From positions 1 through 64,000 of the forward strand of contig JACZJT010000062.1 of NCBI GenBank assembly GCA_014860445.1: DNA of 64,000 nucleotides, written 5' to 3'. This DNA comes from Burkholderiales bacterium. Lineage in GTDB: Bacteria > Pseudomonadota > Gammaproteobacteria > Burkholderiales > SG8-39. This document shows positions 8,727 to 16,793 of this stretch, piece by piece. The notes below the pieces were generated by a model, which had not been told where the DNA came from, did no database searches, and saw nothing but the letters and a program-made list of their open reading frames with translations. The translations under genes were made by a program, and so were the position numbers. Every line of letters begins with the position of its first letter. The stretch's first letter is position 1.

Positions 8727-9788
8727 CTACTCCGAGTCCAGCACCTGCACCTGCTTGCCGAATGCGGCCTCGAATCGCGCCGCATATGCGGGCCACACCT
8801 CGGGATTGATCAGGCGTGGCGGCCTGCCGCCCTTGAGCACGCCCGCGATCTGTTCGGCCGCAATGGCGGCCATATTGCGCCGCGCCTCGTGGGTCACCCC
8901 GGCGGTGTGGTAGCCGGCGATCACGCTGTCGAGCTTCAGCAGCGGGTGGTCCAGCGGCGGCGGCTCCTTGTCCCATACGTCCAGCCCGGCGCCACCGACC
9001 TTGCCGGTCTCGAGTGCGGCAAGCAAGGCCCCTTCATCGTGGATGCCGCCGCGCGCGGTGGTGATGAACAGCGCGCCCTGCTTCATCCGCTGAAAGGCCC
9101 TGGCGTCGATCATGCCTATGGTGTCCGGCGCGCGCGGGCAGTGCAGCGAGACCACGTCCGAGCGCGCCAGCAAATCGTCGAAGGACACCGACACGCCGCC
9201 GCGCCGCGCGATTTCCTCCGCGGTCAGGTACGGGTCGGCGGCCAGCACACTCATGCCGAATGCGTGCGCCAGCGCCGCGACCCGGGTCCCGACATGGCCG
9301 ATGCCGATGATGCCGAGGACCTTGCCGCCGATTTCGTGGCCCATGACGTCTTCGCGCTTGAATCCGCGCTCATTGCGCATGCGCCGGTCAAGTTCGATGA
9401 CGCGCCGGTAAAGCGAAATGATCAGGCCGAAAGTGAGTTCCGCGACCGAGTTGGCGTTGCCACCGGCCTGATTCACCAGCGCGACGCCGGCTTTGGTGCA
9501 GGCGGGCACGTCCACCGTGTCGTAGCCGGCGCCGGCCGAGGAGACGCACAGCAACTGCGGACAGCGCGCGAGCAACTCGGCGCTGACGAACCAGCGCCGC
9601 GGCAGCTCGTCCTTGGCGGAGGAGGTGTGATAGACATGCGCCTGTTCCAGCGCCGCCCAGCCGGCCTCCTCCGGGTCGGCGCGTCTGCACACCGTCAGAT
9701 CGATATCGGACTCGTGCCCCAGTCGCTCGTCGAAGGCCGGATTGATGGGTAGATCGAAGCGGACTACATTTTTGGTTATTGCGGACAT
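8727..9788 (-). CDS. NAD-dependent D-2-hydroxyacid dehydrogenase
   Basis: The 353-residue protein shows the family Rossmann motif 'GKVLGIIGIGHVGTRVAA' near residue 155 and the catalytic Arg/Glu/His context: 'ITTARGGIHDEGALLAAL', 'GAGLDVWDKEPP' and 'IAGYHTAGVTHEARRNM'. The family reduces 2-oxo acids to D-2-hydroxy acids or the reverse with NAD(H). It follows the RraA-like gene by 57 bases in the same operon and precedes tctC, so it probably acts on the imported acid or an intermediate. The substrate cannot be read from sequence. Confidence 0.92.
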   Translation of the reverse strand: MSAITKNVVRFDLPINPAFDERLGHESDIDLTVCRRADPEEAGWAALEQAHVYHTSSAKDELPRRWFVSAELLARCPQLLCVSSAGAGYDTVDVPACTKAGVALVNQAGGNANSVAELTFGLIISLYRRVIELDRRMRNERGFKREDVMGHEIGGKVLGIIGIGHVGTRVAALAHAFGMSVLAADPYLTAEEIARRGGVSVSFDDLLARSDVVSLHCPRAPDTIGMIDARAFQRMKQGALFITTARGGIHDEGALLAALETGKVGGAGLDVWDKEPPPLDHPLLKLDSVIAGYHTAGVTHEARRNMAAIAAEQIAGVLKGGRPPRLINPEVWPAYAARFEAAFGKQVQVLDSE

Positions 9789-9845
9789 CGGCTTTTCCTC
9801 AAATGGTCATGCCAGCCGTCGGCTGTCATGGGTGGTTCGGTTGGG

Positions 9846-10547
9846 TCACAGCGTCTCGCCGGCCTTGAGCACGCCGGCTGCGCGCAGCGCGCTGTCGAGC
9901 CACGCCGGCCGCAGCGCTTCATTGCGGCGTATGCCTTCGATGCGCTTGTTCTCCTCAGTCAACTTCTTTGCCGCGAGTTCCAGCAGCGATTCCGCCTTCT
10001 CGCGCTCTACCACCACGACACCGTCGGCATCACCGAGCACCAGGTCGCCCGGGTTCACGGCGACCCCGCCGACCGATACCGGCCAGTTGATTCGACCGGG
10101 TATGAATTTGGTCGGTCCATTCGGATTGGTGCCGACGGAAAACACCGGGAAGCCGAGTTCGATGAGCTCCAGGCTGTCGCGAACGGCCGCGTCGACGACC
10201 AGGCCGCCCAGGCCGATCACCTTGCAGGCATTCACCATGATGGCGCCGGTCAAGGCGCAGGTCTGATCGCCCTTGCCGTCTATGACCAGCACGTCGCCGG
10301 GCTGGGCCATGGCCATGGCCGCGTGGATCATCAGGTTGTCGCCCGGGCGCACTTCCACGGTGAAAGCCGGTCCTGCGAGTTTCATCGTCGGTGCCAGCGC
10401 GCGTATGCGGCCATGCATGGTGCCGCGCCGGCCTGCGACGTCGGCCAGTATCGCCGGCTGGAACGCCGCCGCCCGCTTCACGACTTCAGGGGAAACGCGC
10501 TCGATGTCGCGGCGAATATCCGGTGATGCGTTTGACTTGTCGTTCAT
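9846..10547 (-). CDS. RraA-family aldolase-like protein
   Basis: The 233-residue protein carries the RraA-family signature 'GGLVVDAAVRDSLELIELG' followed by 'FPVFSVGTNPNGP', and 'GDVLVIDGKGDQTCALTG'. Metal-dependent members are 4-hydroxy-4-methyl-2-oxoglutarate/4-carboxy-4-hydroxy-2-oxoadipate aldolases or oxaloacetate decarboxylases; others bind RNase E. In a catabolic operon the aldolase or decarboxylase role is far more likely. It is the first gene of the seven-gene minus-strand operon and diverges from the IclR regulator across about 100 bases. Confidence 0.88.
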   Translation of the reverse strand: MNDKSNASPDIRRDIERVSPEVVKRAAAFQPAILADVAGRRGTMHGRIRALAPTMKLAGPAFTVEVRPGDNLMIHAAMAMAQPGDVLVIDGKGDQTCALTGAIMVNACKVIGLGGLVVDAAVRDSLELIELGFPVFSVGTNPNGPTKFIPGRINWPVSVGGVAVNPGDLVLGDADGVVVVEREKAESLLELAAKKLTEENKRIEGIRRNEALRPAWLDSALRAAGVLKAGETL

Positions 10548-10649
10548 TGCGCTTGATTCCTGGAAAGCTGCGAGGGGGTGCGAAATGCTCTGGCGCGAAT
10601 ATAGGGTCGCGCGCTTGCAATGGACAATCGTGTTGCGTAGGATGAAACG

Positions 10650-11414
10650 ATGCCGACGAAGACCAAGGGTGCGGGCGTCACTGCCGTCGCACGGGCAATG
10701 GCGATTCTCGATGCCTTCCAGGCGAACGAATCCAGCGTCAGCCTGAGTGAGCTCGCGCGGCGCACCAAGCTGCACAAGACCACCGTGCTGCGCATTGCGC
10801 GCACCATGGCGGCGGCACGCTATCTGGTTCAGCTTGCCGACGGCTCATGGCGCCTGGGTCCGAATGCAGGCTGGATAGGCGCGCGCTATCAGACCACCTT
10901 CGACGGCTCGACACGCATCGAATCCATTTTGCGCAATCTGTCCAATGTGACCGGCGAAAGTGCGATCTACTACATCAGGGAAGAGAATTCGCGCATCTGC
11001 GTCGTGCGCGTCGACGGCCCGAATACCGACTATCACCATGTACGCGTAGGCGAGGCGCTGCCGCTAACTCACGGCGCAGTCGGCCATGTCCTGCTCGCAT
11101 TCTCCGGTGAACCCGGATCGCCGTACGACGCCATACGGCGTGCCGGTTACCACCTGACACTGGGTGAACGCGATCCACTCATCGGGAGCCTCGCCTGCCC
11201 GGTCTTCGGCCTGAATTCGGCGCTGCTGGGCTGCATCGGACTGGCCGGACCGATCAAACGCTTTACACGCGCGACCTGTGCGCGCCACCTGCCTGCGCTG
11301 CGCAAAGCGGCCGGCGCGCTGACCTACGAACTCGGTCGCATGCTCTCGGATGTACACGAGCCACGCGAGGAGCGAAGACTAACGCAAAACGCGAGGCGAT
11401 TGCGCGGCCAGTAA
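10650..11414 (+). CDS. IclR-family transcriptional regulator
   Basis: The 254-residue protein has an N-terminal winged helix ('ARAMAILDAFQANESSVSLS', 'LARRTKLHKTTVLRIARTM') and a C-terminal IclR effector domain ('GESAIYYIREENSRICVVRV', 'LTHGAVGHVLLAFSG'). IclR proteins bind small-acid effectors and usually control a divergently transcribed catabolic operon. That matches its position facing the RraA/Tct operon, with about 100 bases between the starts. The region between them probably holds both promoters, but I could not pick a convincing palindromic operator. Confidence 0.92.
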   Translation: MPTKTKGAGVTAVARAMAILDAFQANESSVSLSELARRTKLHKTTVLRIARTMAAARYLVQLADGSWRLGPNAGWIGARYQTTFDGSTRIESILRNLSNVTGESAIYYIREENSRICVVRVDGPNTDYHHVRVGEALPLTHGAVGHVLLAFSGEPGSPYDAIRRAGYHLTLGERDPLIGSLACPVFGLNSALLGCIGLAGPIKRFTRATCARHLPALRKAAGALTYELGRMLSDVHEPREERRLTQNARRLRGQ

Positions 11415-11838
11415 GAACGGTTGGAGAAAGATCGAATTCTTCGCGACGCGACTGAATTTCGAAGGGGCGGATGCGTGAATGTCCGGTGCGAGGTATAACC
11501 GGTCATCCGATCATTTGAGCGTCAGTGACGGCCAAGGGTCGGGAGCGCTCGGTGACGGGTGGCCGCTTCCAGGAAACGGAAATTCACTGACCGCTTTCCG
11601 GCGATGAACCCGAAGAGACGTCGGTCGCTTCACGACCCGAAGTCGCCGTTCGTGCCTCCACCCCTATCCGGCCGCTACCGGCAACAAGCGGTCAGAAAGC
11701 CAAGGAAGTTCGAGTCCTGAGTGGCTCGCCAACTAGGGCATATCTGGGTGCCAGTGGCACGTCCTCATGCGCTTGGGTTGACGTTGTGGTCCCCGTGCTC
11801 TAACTTGGGCCATTCGTAGCCACTTATTCCAACAAGAC
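11415..11838. other. Gene-free left spacer of the low-GC island
   Basis: No plausible coding frame is present. The stretch is rich in short recurring words (forms of 'gaccgctt', 'gcggtcag', 'gacccgaa') in both orientations and looks like decayed intergenic sequence. No tRNA, integrase or clear attachment site is seen. The first island gene starts at 11839 without an obvious Shine-Dalgarno sequence. Confidence 0.4.
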
Positions 11839-13326
11839 GTGGACTACTACACCGCCTATAAACCGATCCGGAACCGACTTCGGAAATTCAAGCCAGCTTC
11901 TGTGCTGTCGCGCGCGCTCGAGGTGTTATGGCAGCCCGCCGATTCCGAGATGGCCGCCCTGCAGCGTGCCCCCTGGAACGTGCTGCTCTTGGTGAAATGG
12001 GCGCTCCTCAATGAGGACACCTCTGATCACCGCGGGCCAGACATGCCAATGGAAGTGTTCGATGCGATCCGGCAGGAGTTGTGGTCTTTCCCGGACCGTG
12101 TCGACATGATCCGAAAAGGCAGTATGCCGGTGCGCCTCTTCATGCGGCGACTGCTATTTCAGCAGATCGAGTTCCAAAGGAAAGTCACACCAAGCTTCGT
12201 GCGACAACCGGCAATCCTGGCAAGCCTGCCGCCTGAGCATGTGCTTCGCAGCCTCTTTCGCACCAGATCCGGCATGGAGCCGCTCGACTTTCTTGATCTC
12301 AGCCTGGCTGCTCACGGCGCAATTCTCAACGGCCGGGCGCAAATGACTCGCGATTGGTACAAGCCGCTATTGCCGGCGTATGGTCCCGAAAAGATCAACG
12401 CATTCCTTCGCTGCGTGTCAGCCGACTATCCGGAGCTCGTCGCGTACGTGCGCGGTCTCAAGAATGCAAACGAGCGAAATGTCTCCGAGCATTTCCACTT
12501 CACGCCTTTGAAGCGGTTTCCCTTTCTGCGAACGCAGGGCATCTACGTATGCTGGCATCGAATGGTCTTCCTCCGTGGCATGGAAGAATTCGCGCACCTG
12601 TTGATGAGTGAGGCGGGAGCCGATTACGCGCGGCGATTTGGCAAAGTCTTCGAGCGCCACATCATCGCAGAGATCGTCAAGACCGGTAGAAACTTCTATG
12701 ATGAGGACGCGCTGCGCCAAGCATTGGGAAATGACATCGAAGTGCCCGATGCGTTGATTCCCATGGGAGCGTTCAATCTTATCGTGGAAGCCAAAGCCGG
12801 CTTGTTCGACGATTCGGTCATGACGATCGGCGACTCCGAATACTTCATGCAGAGGACGAGGCCCCTTGCCAAAGCTATCAGGCAGGGATGGTCGGCATCC
12901 GTAGCCGCTCGAAAGGGCACAGCGCCAGCTGACCTCCGCAATGCCGCGGAGGACTATTTGTTCGTGGTCACCAATAAACCGCTCAACGTCGGCTCAGGAT
13001 CTGACCTGCGCTCTCTGTACCCGGTAGGCGAGCTCGAGTATCCAAACGAGGAAGCGAAGGCTTTGCTACCCTTTGAGCGCGTCTATTTCGTTTCTGTCGA
13101 CGAGTTCGAGCGCCTGATTGCTTCCGCTGCGGACGCGTCGAAGCTACATGAATTCTTGCGCGAGACCGTTAGACTCGATGCCGATCCAGCAACGGGTAGG
13201 TGGTTCTTTGATGACCATCTCAAGACATTTGCGGGGCTCAAAGAGTCCAGCTTCCTGGATGACACATTGGACGCCTCAAATGACCGCGTCGAGCGTGCGC
13301 TATCCACGGCGGAAAGGGCGCTATAG
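11839..13326 (+). CDS. PD-(D/E)XK nuclease-like protein of unknown family
   Basis: The 495-residue protein is not recognised as a named family. It contains a textbook PD-(D/E)XK active-site signature: P303-D304, then E317-A-K319 ('VPDALIPMGAFNLIVEAKAG'), with a helix carrying Glu272 upstream ('GKVFERHIIAEIV'). The N-terminal 250 residues are mostly helical and contain no known motif; the C-terminal part is also unassigned. It starts at a GTG; an ATG further in would lose only N-terminal residues. Base composition is visibly lower in GC than the neighbouring catabolic genes, and a second same-strand gene follows after 46 bases. A nuclease role is inferred from the motif, and a defence role from motif plus isolation. 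Confidence 0.75.
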   Translation: MDYYTAYKPIRNRLRKFKPASVLSRALEVLWQPADSEMAALQRAPWNVLLLVKWALLNEDTSDHRGPDMPMEVFDAIRQELWSFPDRVDMIRKGSMPVRLFMRRLLFQQIEFQRKVTPSFVRQPAILASLPPEHVLRSLFRTRSGMEPLDFLDLSLAAHGAILNGRAQMTRDWYKPLLPAYGPEKINAFLRCVSADYPELVAYVRGLKNANERNVSEHFHFTPLKRFPFLRTQGIYVCWHRMVFLRGMEEFAHLLMSEAGADYARRFGKVFERHIIAEIVKTGRNFYDEDALRQALGNDIEVPDALIPMGAFNLIVEAKAGLFDDSVMTIGDSEYFMQRTRPLAKAIRQGWSASVAARKGTAPADLRNAAEDYLFVVTNKPLNVGSGSDLRSLYPVGELEYPNEEAKALLPFERVYFVSVDEFERLIASAADASKLHEFLRETVRLDADPATGRWFFDDHLKTFAGLKESSFLDDTLDASNDRVERALSTAERAL

Positions 13327-13372
13327 GCGTGCTTAACTACGAGTTTCCAAGGTATCTTATCTAAGGCATTGA

Positions 13373-14443
13373 ATGATCAATTTCCCCGGTGACCCAGAAG
13401 AAAGACGCCGCTTCTTCTTCGAAGTGTTGCGAGCCGACAACGAACGGAAGGAGCGCCGCCGTGCAGAGCTGGCTGAGATAATCGCAAATGCACCGGTGCC
13501 CGACGAGGTAATGGCCGAGGTTGCATGGGGATGGGCGGACTTACTAAAGCACCATCCTGGGTTCGCGATTGAGGAGAAGGTACGCGCCCTTTCTGCGATG
13601 GTTAATGTCTTCAACGAAACGCATACCGACCTTGTAGCTCAACTCGATCGCTTCCACGACTTTTGCTCAAGTACACACTTCGGAAGCAAGACAGGGCGGG
13701 AGGAACTTTTGGCCATTGAGACCGCAGTCGATAAAGAACTTATGGCGTTTTCGATGGCAGCGATGTCTCTCGTGGATCATGTGCGGTCGGTTCGCGCTGC
13801 AATCGAAGTTGCCGACTTAGATTTAACGCGCGGCAGCATCTTCGATCACGAGGAGCACAGTTTCATTACAGACCTTCGAAACATGATCAGCCACGGCCAT
13901 TTCCCTGATGTGAGTTGGTACCTTCAATGGGGTGAGAAACGGGTATCAGATTTCGCTCTCATGTCAGAGCGACTGTTGCAGACCAAGGATGTTGGCAATA
14001 ATGCAAGACGTTTTATCACTCGATTCGGTGAGCGAGTTCAGATTCGGGCTGTTGTAGCCTCGTACTCATCAAGAGTGCGCCAGTTCTATGCATGGTATCT
14101 GCCCGCCTTAGAGGCCAATGCCACGCCGGAACTGATGGACTACCGTCGATGCAGGAAGATTTGTCGGCAAGCGTCTTCGCGTGCTTGGCACCGCGTCATG
14201 GTCGCTCACGCTATCCAATGGAAAGTGGACCCGTATGTCCACCTGGATAAGTACCTTACCCCGGACGAGGCCGAGGCTGCTTTACGGCTACCCATGCGTT
14301 CTAAGGAACAAGTCGACTGCATTATTGCCGCTGCAGATGAGCACGAGGCCTGCGATGCCGAGTTGCGAGGCATGGTGTACAAACTTTTTCGGGTAAACGT
14401 TGACGGGAACGATGCTCACCTCGCGGCGCCCACGGCCGAGTAG
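13373..14443 (+). CDS. HEPN-like protein (R-x4-H), unknown family
   Basis: The 356-residue protein has no recognised name. Its central region has the HEPN-type motif R169-N-x3-H174 ('TDLRNMISHGHF') preceded by a long helical stretch. The R-x4-6-H pattern is the catalytic signature of HEPN ribonucleases common in toxins, abortive-infection proteins and CRISPR effectors. The rest is charged and helical with scattered aromatic residues. It lies 46 bases after the PD-(D/E)XK-like gene on the same strand, with similar low-GC composition, so they probably form an operon. The nuclease assignment rests on one short motif and could be coincidental. Confidence 0.7.
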   Translation: MINFPGDPEERRRFFFEVLRADNERKERRRAELAEIIANAPVPDEVMAEVAWGWADLLKHHPGFAIEEKVRALSAMVNVFNETHTDLVAQLDRFHDFCSSTHFGSKTGREELLAIETAVDKELMAFSMAAMSLVDHVRSVRAAIEVADLDLTRGSIFDHEEHSFITDLRNMISHGHFPDVSWYLQWGEKRVSDFALMSERLLQTKDVGNNARRFITRFGERVQIRAVVASYSSRVRQFYAWYLPALEANATPELMDYRRCRKICRQASSRAWHRVMVAHAIQWKVDPYVHLDKYLTPDEAEAALRLPMRSKEQVDCIIAAADEHEACDAELRGMVYKLFRVNVDGNDAHLAAPTAE

Positions 14444-15193
14444 CGCAGTGCTAACGGGCACGTAACGCGCACGGAGCTAGGCAATTCGGCCTATGCTGGA
14501 CCTGCGGACTGATTCAACTATTTGATTATTTGGCTCGCCAACCAGGGCGTGAACAATTCCAAAACGGCAGGGAACCGAGCGGCAGCAATGCGTCGCGAGC
14601 GGTCGGTGGCTCTTGGTAGCGCGACGGTCCGGTCATGGCCGGGAGGGTGATGTCGCCAACGGCCGCTTCGTAGAAGCCCGGTTCGAAAATGGCGGACTTG
14701 GGCGAACGGCCGAAGCCTTAGCGGCTGCAACGGGTCGACTCCCGCCGTTCAGGTACAACCAAGAGCGTAGGAAAATTGCAGGACTCCGCGTGAGCGTCCG
14801 CGAAACTGTACGATCGACAGCGGACCGTTGCTACGACAATTTGGTGCCTGGAGGACAACTGTCATTTTGAACGAAGCGAGGAATAACAATTTCCACGTTT
14901 CATTTTGATCTGTACTCCCAGGCTCCACATCCACCCGCACACAAATACCATGCGCTGCCGCTCTGCGCAGGCGCTTGAAAACACGCATGAATCTTCGCGC
15001 GTCCCGTAGGGGTGCATGAATCTCTTGTACTTCGGCGCGCTTTCTGCTCCCGGTCGAGCTTGCCGATTTCAGCGACATGTCGTCGCATGTTATTGAAAAA
15101 ACACGCAGTTTGTTTCATGGTTGTGCTGCTGGCACGGCTGATGCTTTTACCAGGGTAAGCAAAGAACATTCACTTACCAGTACGGAGAACATC
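14444..15193. other. Gene-free right spacer of the low-GC island
   Basis: About 750 bases have no convincing coding frame. The part 14520-14770 is again full of short recurring words ('aacggccg', 'gcgacggt') and resembles the spacer at 11415-11838. The part after 15060 belongs to the next gene's regulation and holds the sigma-54-like promoter at 15130-15145. Confidence 0.4.
15130..15145 (+). promoter_or_regulatory. Sigma-54 (RpoN) -24/-12 promoter
   Basis: The sequence tggcacggctgatgct matches the RpoN consensus TGGCACG-N4-TTGCW except at one position (A instead of the first T of TTGC), with the required GG-N10-GC spacing. A transcript starting about 12 bases past the GC would begin near 15156 and give a 5' leader of about 38 bases to the ATG at 15194. 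Confidence 0.65.
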
Positions 15194-15559
15194 ATGAAAG
15201 CGCTAAAAAACATCCTGACAGCAAAACATGGTTTCATGGCCGAAGGCCCGGCATGGGCAGTTCCCGCCGAAACAGTCGCGGTGAAGAACGAAGCGGCTGC
15301 AGGCTTGCACCTGAAGAACGTCGCACTATTCCTTGCAGCGCCCTTCATCGGGTTGGCCTACCTCATAACATTCCCGCTGGTCGGAATGGGAATGATCGCC
15401 TGGATGGTCGGCAAGAAACTGCTCGCCAACAAAACGGCCCGCCCGATACTCCTCGCAGTCGCCGCGCCGTTCGTGAGCATCGCTTTCGTGACCGTCGGCC
15501 CGGTGGTCGGCCTGGGCGCCATGGCATACGTGGGCGGACGCGCCTTGCTGAATCCCTAG
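15194..15559 (+). CDS. Small membrane protein, hypothetical
   Basis: The 121-residue protein is preceded by a GGAGA ribosome-binding site 5 bases before its ATG. A polar N-terminal 40 residues is followed by two long Gly-rich hydrophobic segments ('VALFLAAPFIGLAYLITF' and 'ILLAVAAPFVSIAFVTVG') separated by a basic loop, so it is probably an inner-membrane hairpin. No family is recognised. The sigma-54-like promoter upstream predicts expression under an enhancer-dependent (nitrogen, stress or envelope) programme. A strong terminator follows, so it is a single-gene unit. Confidence 0.75.
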   Translation: MKALKNILTAKHGFMAEGPAWAVPAETVAVKNEAAAGLHLKNVALFLAAPFIGLAYLITFPLVGMGMIAWMVGKKLLANKTARPILLAVAAPFVSIAFVTVGPVVGLGAMAYVGGRALLNP

Positions 15560-15580
15560 CAGCCAGGCAGCAGTAGCACA

Positions 15581-15612
15581 CAACGGCCTCCTTCGAGGCC
15601 GTTGTCATTTTT
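15581..15612 (+). terminator. Rho-independent terminator
   Basis: A perfect 10-bp stem (caacggcctc / gaggccgttg) with a cttc tetraloop is followed by tcattttt. It ends the small membrane protein transcript 22 bases after the stop codon. Confidence 0.85.
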
Positions 15613-15653
15613 GCGGCACGATCCGCTGAGAGGTCACGGTCTATACTTCGCCC

Positions 15654-16739
15654 ATGACCGCATCCTCGCGCACTTACGTTTATGTATCCAACGGCGCTGA
15701 CGGCGATATCGGCAGCTATCGACTGCGCGCCGACGGCACCCTGCAGCCGGGCGCGCGCTTCAGGGCCGCAGGCGCGGTCGGCCCTTTGGCGATCAGTCCG
15801 GACCGGCGCTTTCTCTATGCCGCAGTGCGCTCGCAGCCGTTCTCGGTGCATGTTTACGCGATCGCGCCGGACACGGGCGCCCTGAGCGCGCGATCGGTGG
15901 CGCCGCTGGCTGCCAGTTGTCCTTACATCGCGCTGGATCGCAGCGGCAGGTTTCTGTTCGGCGCGTCCTATCATTCGCATCTGATCAGCGTCAACGCAGT
16001 CGGCGCGGACGGGCAGGTCGCAGCGGAACCCCTGCAAGTGATCCCGGTCGGTCGCAACGCGCATTCCATCCGCGCGGACGAAAGCAACCGCAGCGTCTAC
16101 GTGCCCACGCTGGGGAGCGACCAGATATTCCAGTTTGCATTCGATCCCGGCTCCGGGCGTCTCGCTCCCTGCGCACCCGCTGCGGTGCAAGTGCAAGCCG
16201 GCACCGGGCCGCGCCATTTCGTCACCTCGGCCGACAACCGCTTCCTGTATGTGCTGAGCGAACTGCTGGGCAGCGTCTCGATCTTCGCACGCGACAGCGA
16301 GTCGGGCGCGCTGAACGAAATCGGCACGGTCTCGGGTGTGCCGCCCGGCAGCGGACTCGTGCCCGGCGCGCCGCGCCTGGCGCCGAACCCGGCGGACACC
16401 GCGCCGCCGCGCAATCGCGAGCGCGATGTCTGGGCCGCGGACATCCACCTCAGGCCGGACGGAAGATTTCTCTATACCTCGGAGCGTACCGGCAGCACGC
16501 TCTCGACCTTCAGCGTGGACGCCGATGCGCTGCGCTATCTGGGCAGCACGACCACGGAACTGCAGCCGCGCGGATTTGCGATTGCGCCGGACGGCCGCTT
16601 CCTGGTCGCCTGCGGGGAGCGTTCGGAGGCGGTTTCGGTGCATGCGATCGACCAGGAGAGCGGGGCGCTTGCGCTGCTCGAGCGATACCCCGGCGGCAAG
16701 GGCGCCAACTGGGTCGAGATCGTCAGCTTCGACGCGTAG
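15654..16739 (+). CDS. Lactonase-family beta-propeller protein (6-phosphogluconolactonase-like)
   Basis: The 361-residue protein consists of repeated propeller blades with recurrent 'ISPDRRFLYAA', 'ADNRFLYVL', 'LRPDGRFLYTSER' and 'APDGRFLVAC' units, and ends 'GKGANWVEIVSF', as in the YkgB/Pgl lactonase family. Family members hydrolyse 6-phosphogluconolactone or related sugar and aromatic lactones in the cytoplasm. No signal peptide is seen. It is convergent with the adenylate cyclase gene and has no functional partner nearby, so the substrate stays open. Confidence 0.88.
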   Translation: MTASSRTYVYVSNGADGDIGSYRLRADGTLQPGARFRAAGAVGPLAISPDRRFLYAAVRSQPFSVHVYAIAPDTGALSARSVAPLAASCPYIALDRSGRFLFGASYHSHLISVNAVGADGQVAAEPLQVIPVGRNAHSIRADESNRSVYVPTLGSDQIFQFAFDPGSGRLAPCAPAAVQVQAGTGPRHFVTSADNRFLYVLSELLGSVSIFARDSESGALNEIGTVSGVPPGSGLVPGAPRLAPNPADTAPPRNRERDVWAADIHLRPDGRFLYTSERTGSTLSTFSVDADALRYLGSTTTELQPRGFAIAPDGRFLVACGERSEAVSVHAIDQESGALALLERYPGGKGANWVEIVSFDA

Positions 16740-16793
16740 AGGGGTGCGCTGTTTCGCGGCCGATTCCGCCGGCGCTATTGAATGCGCGAGGGC

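Noticed and set aside
11758-11776. Possible sigma-54 promoter (tggcacgtcctcatgc) before the island
   Set aside because: The spacing is GG-N11-GC rather than GG-N10-GC, so the -24/-12 geometry fails.
15363-16643. Minus-strand frame opposite the terminator and lactonase gene
   Set aside because: It crosses the strong terminator at 15581-15612 and is Arg/Ala-rich without motifs.
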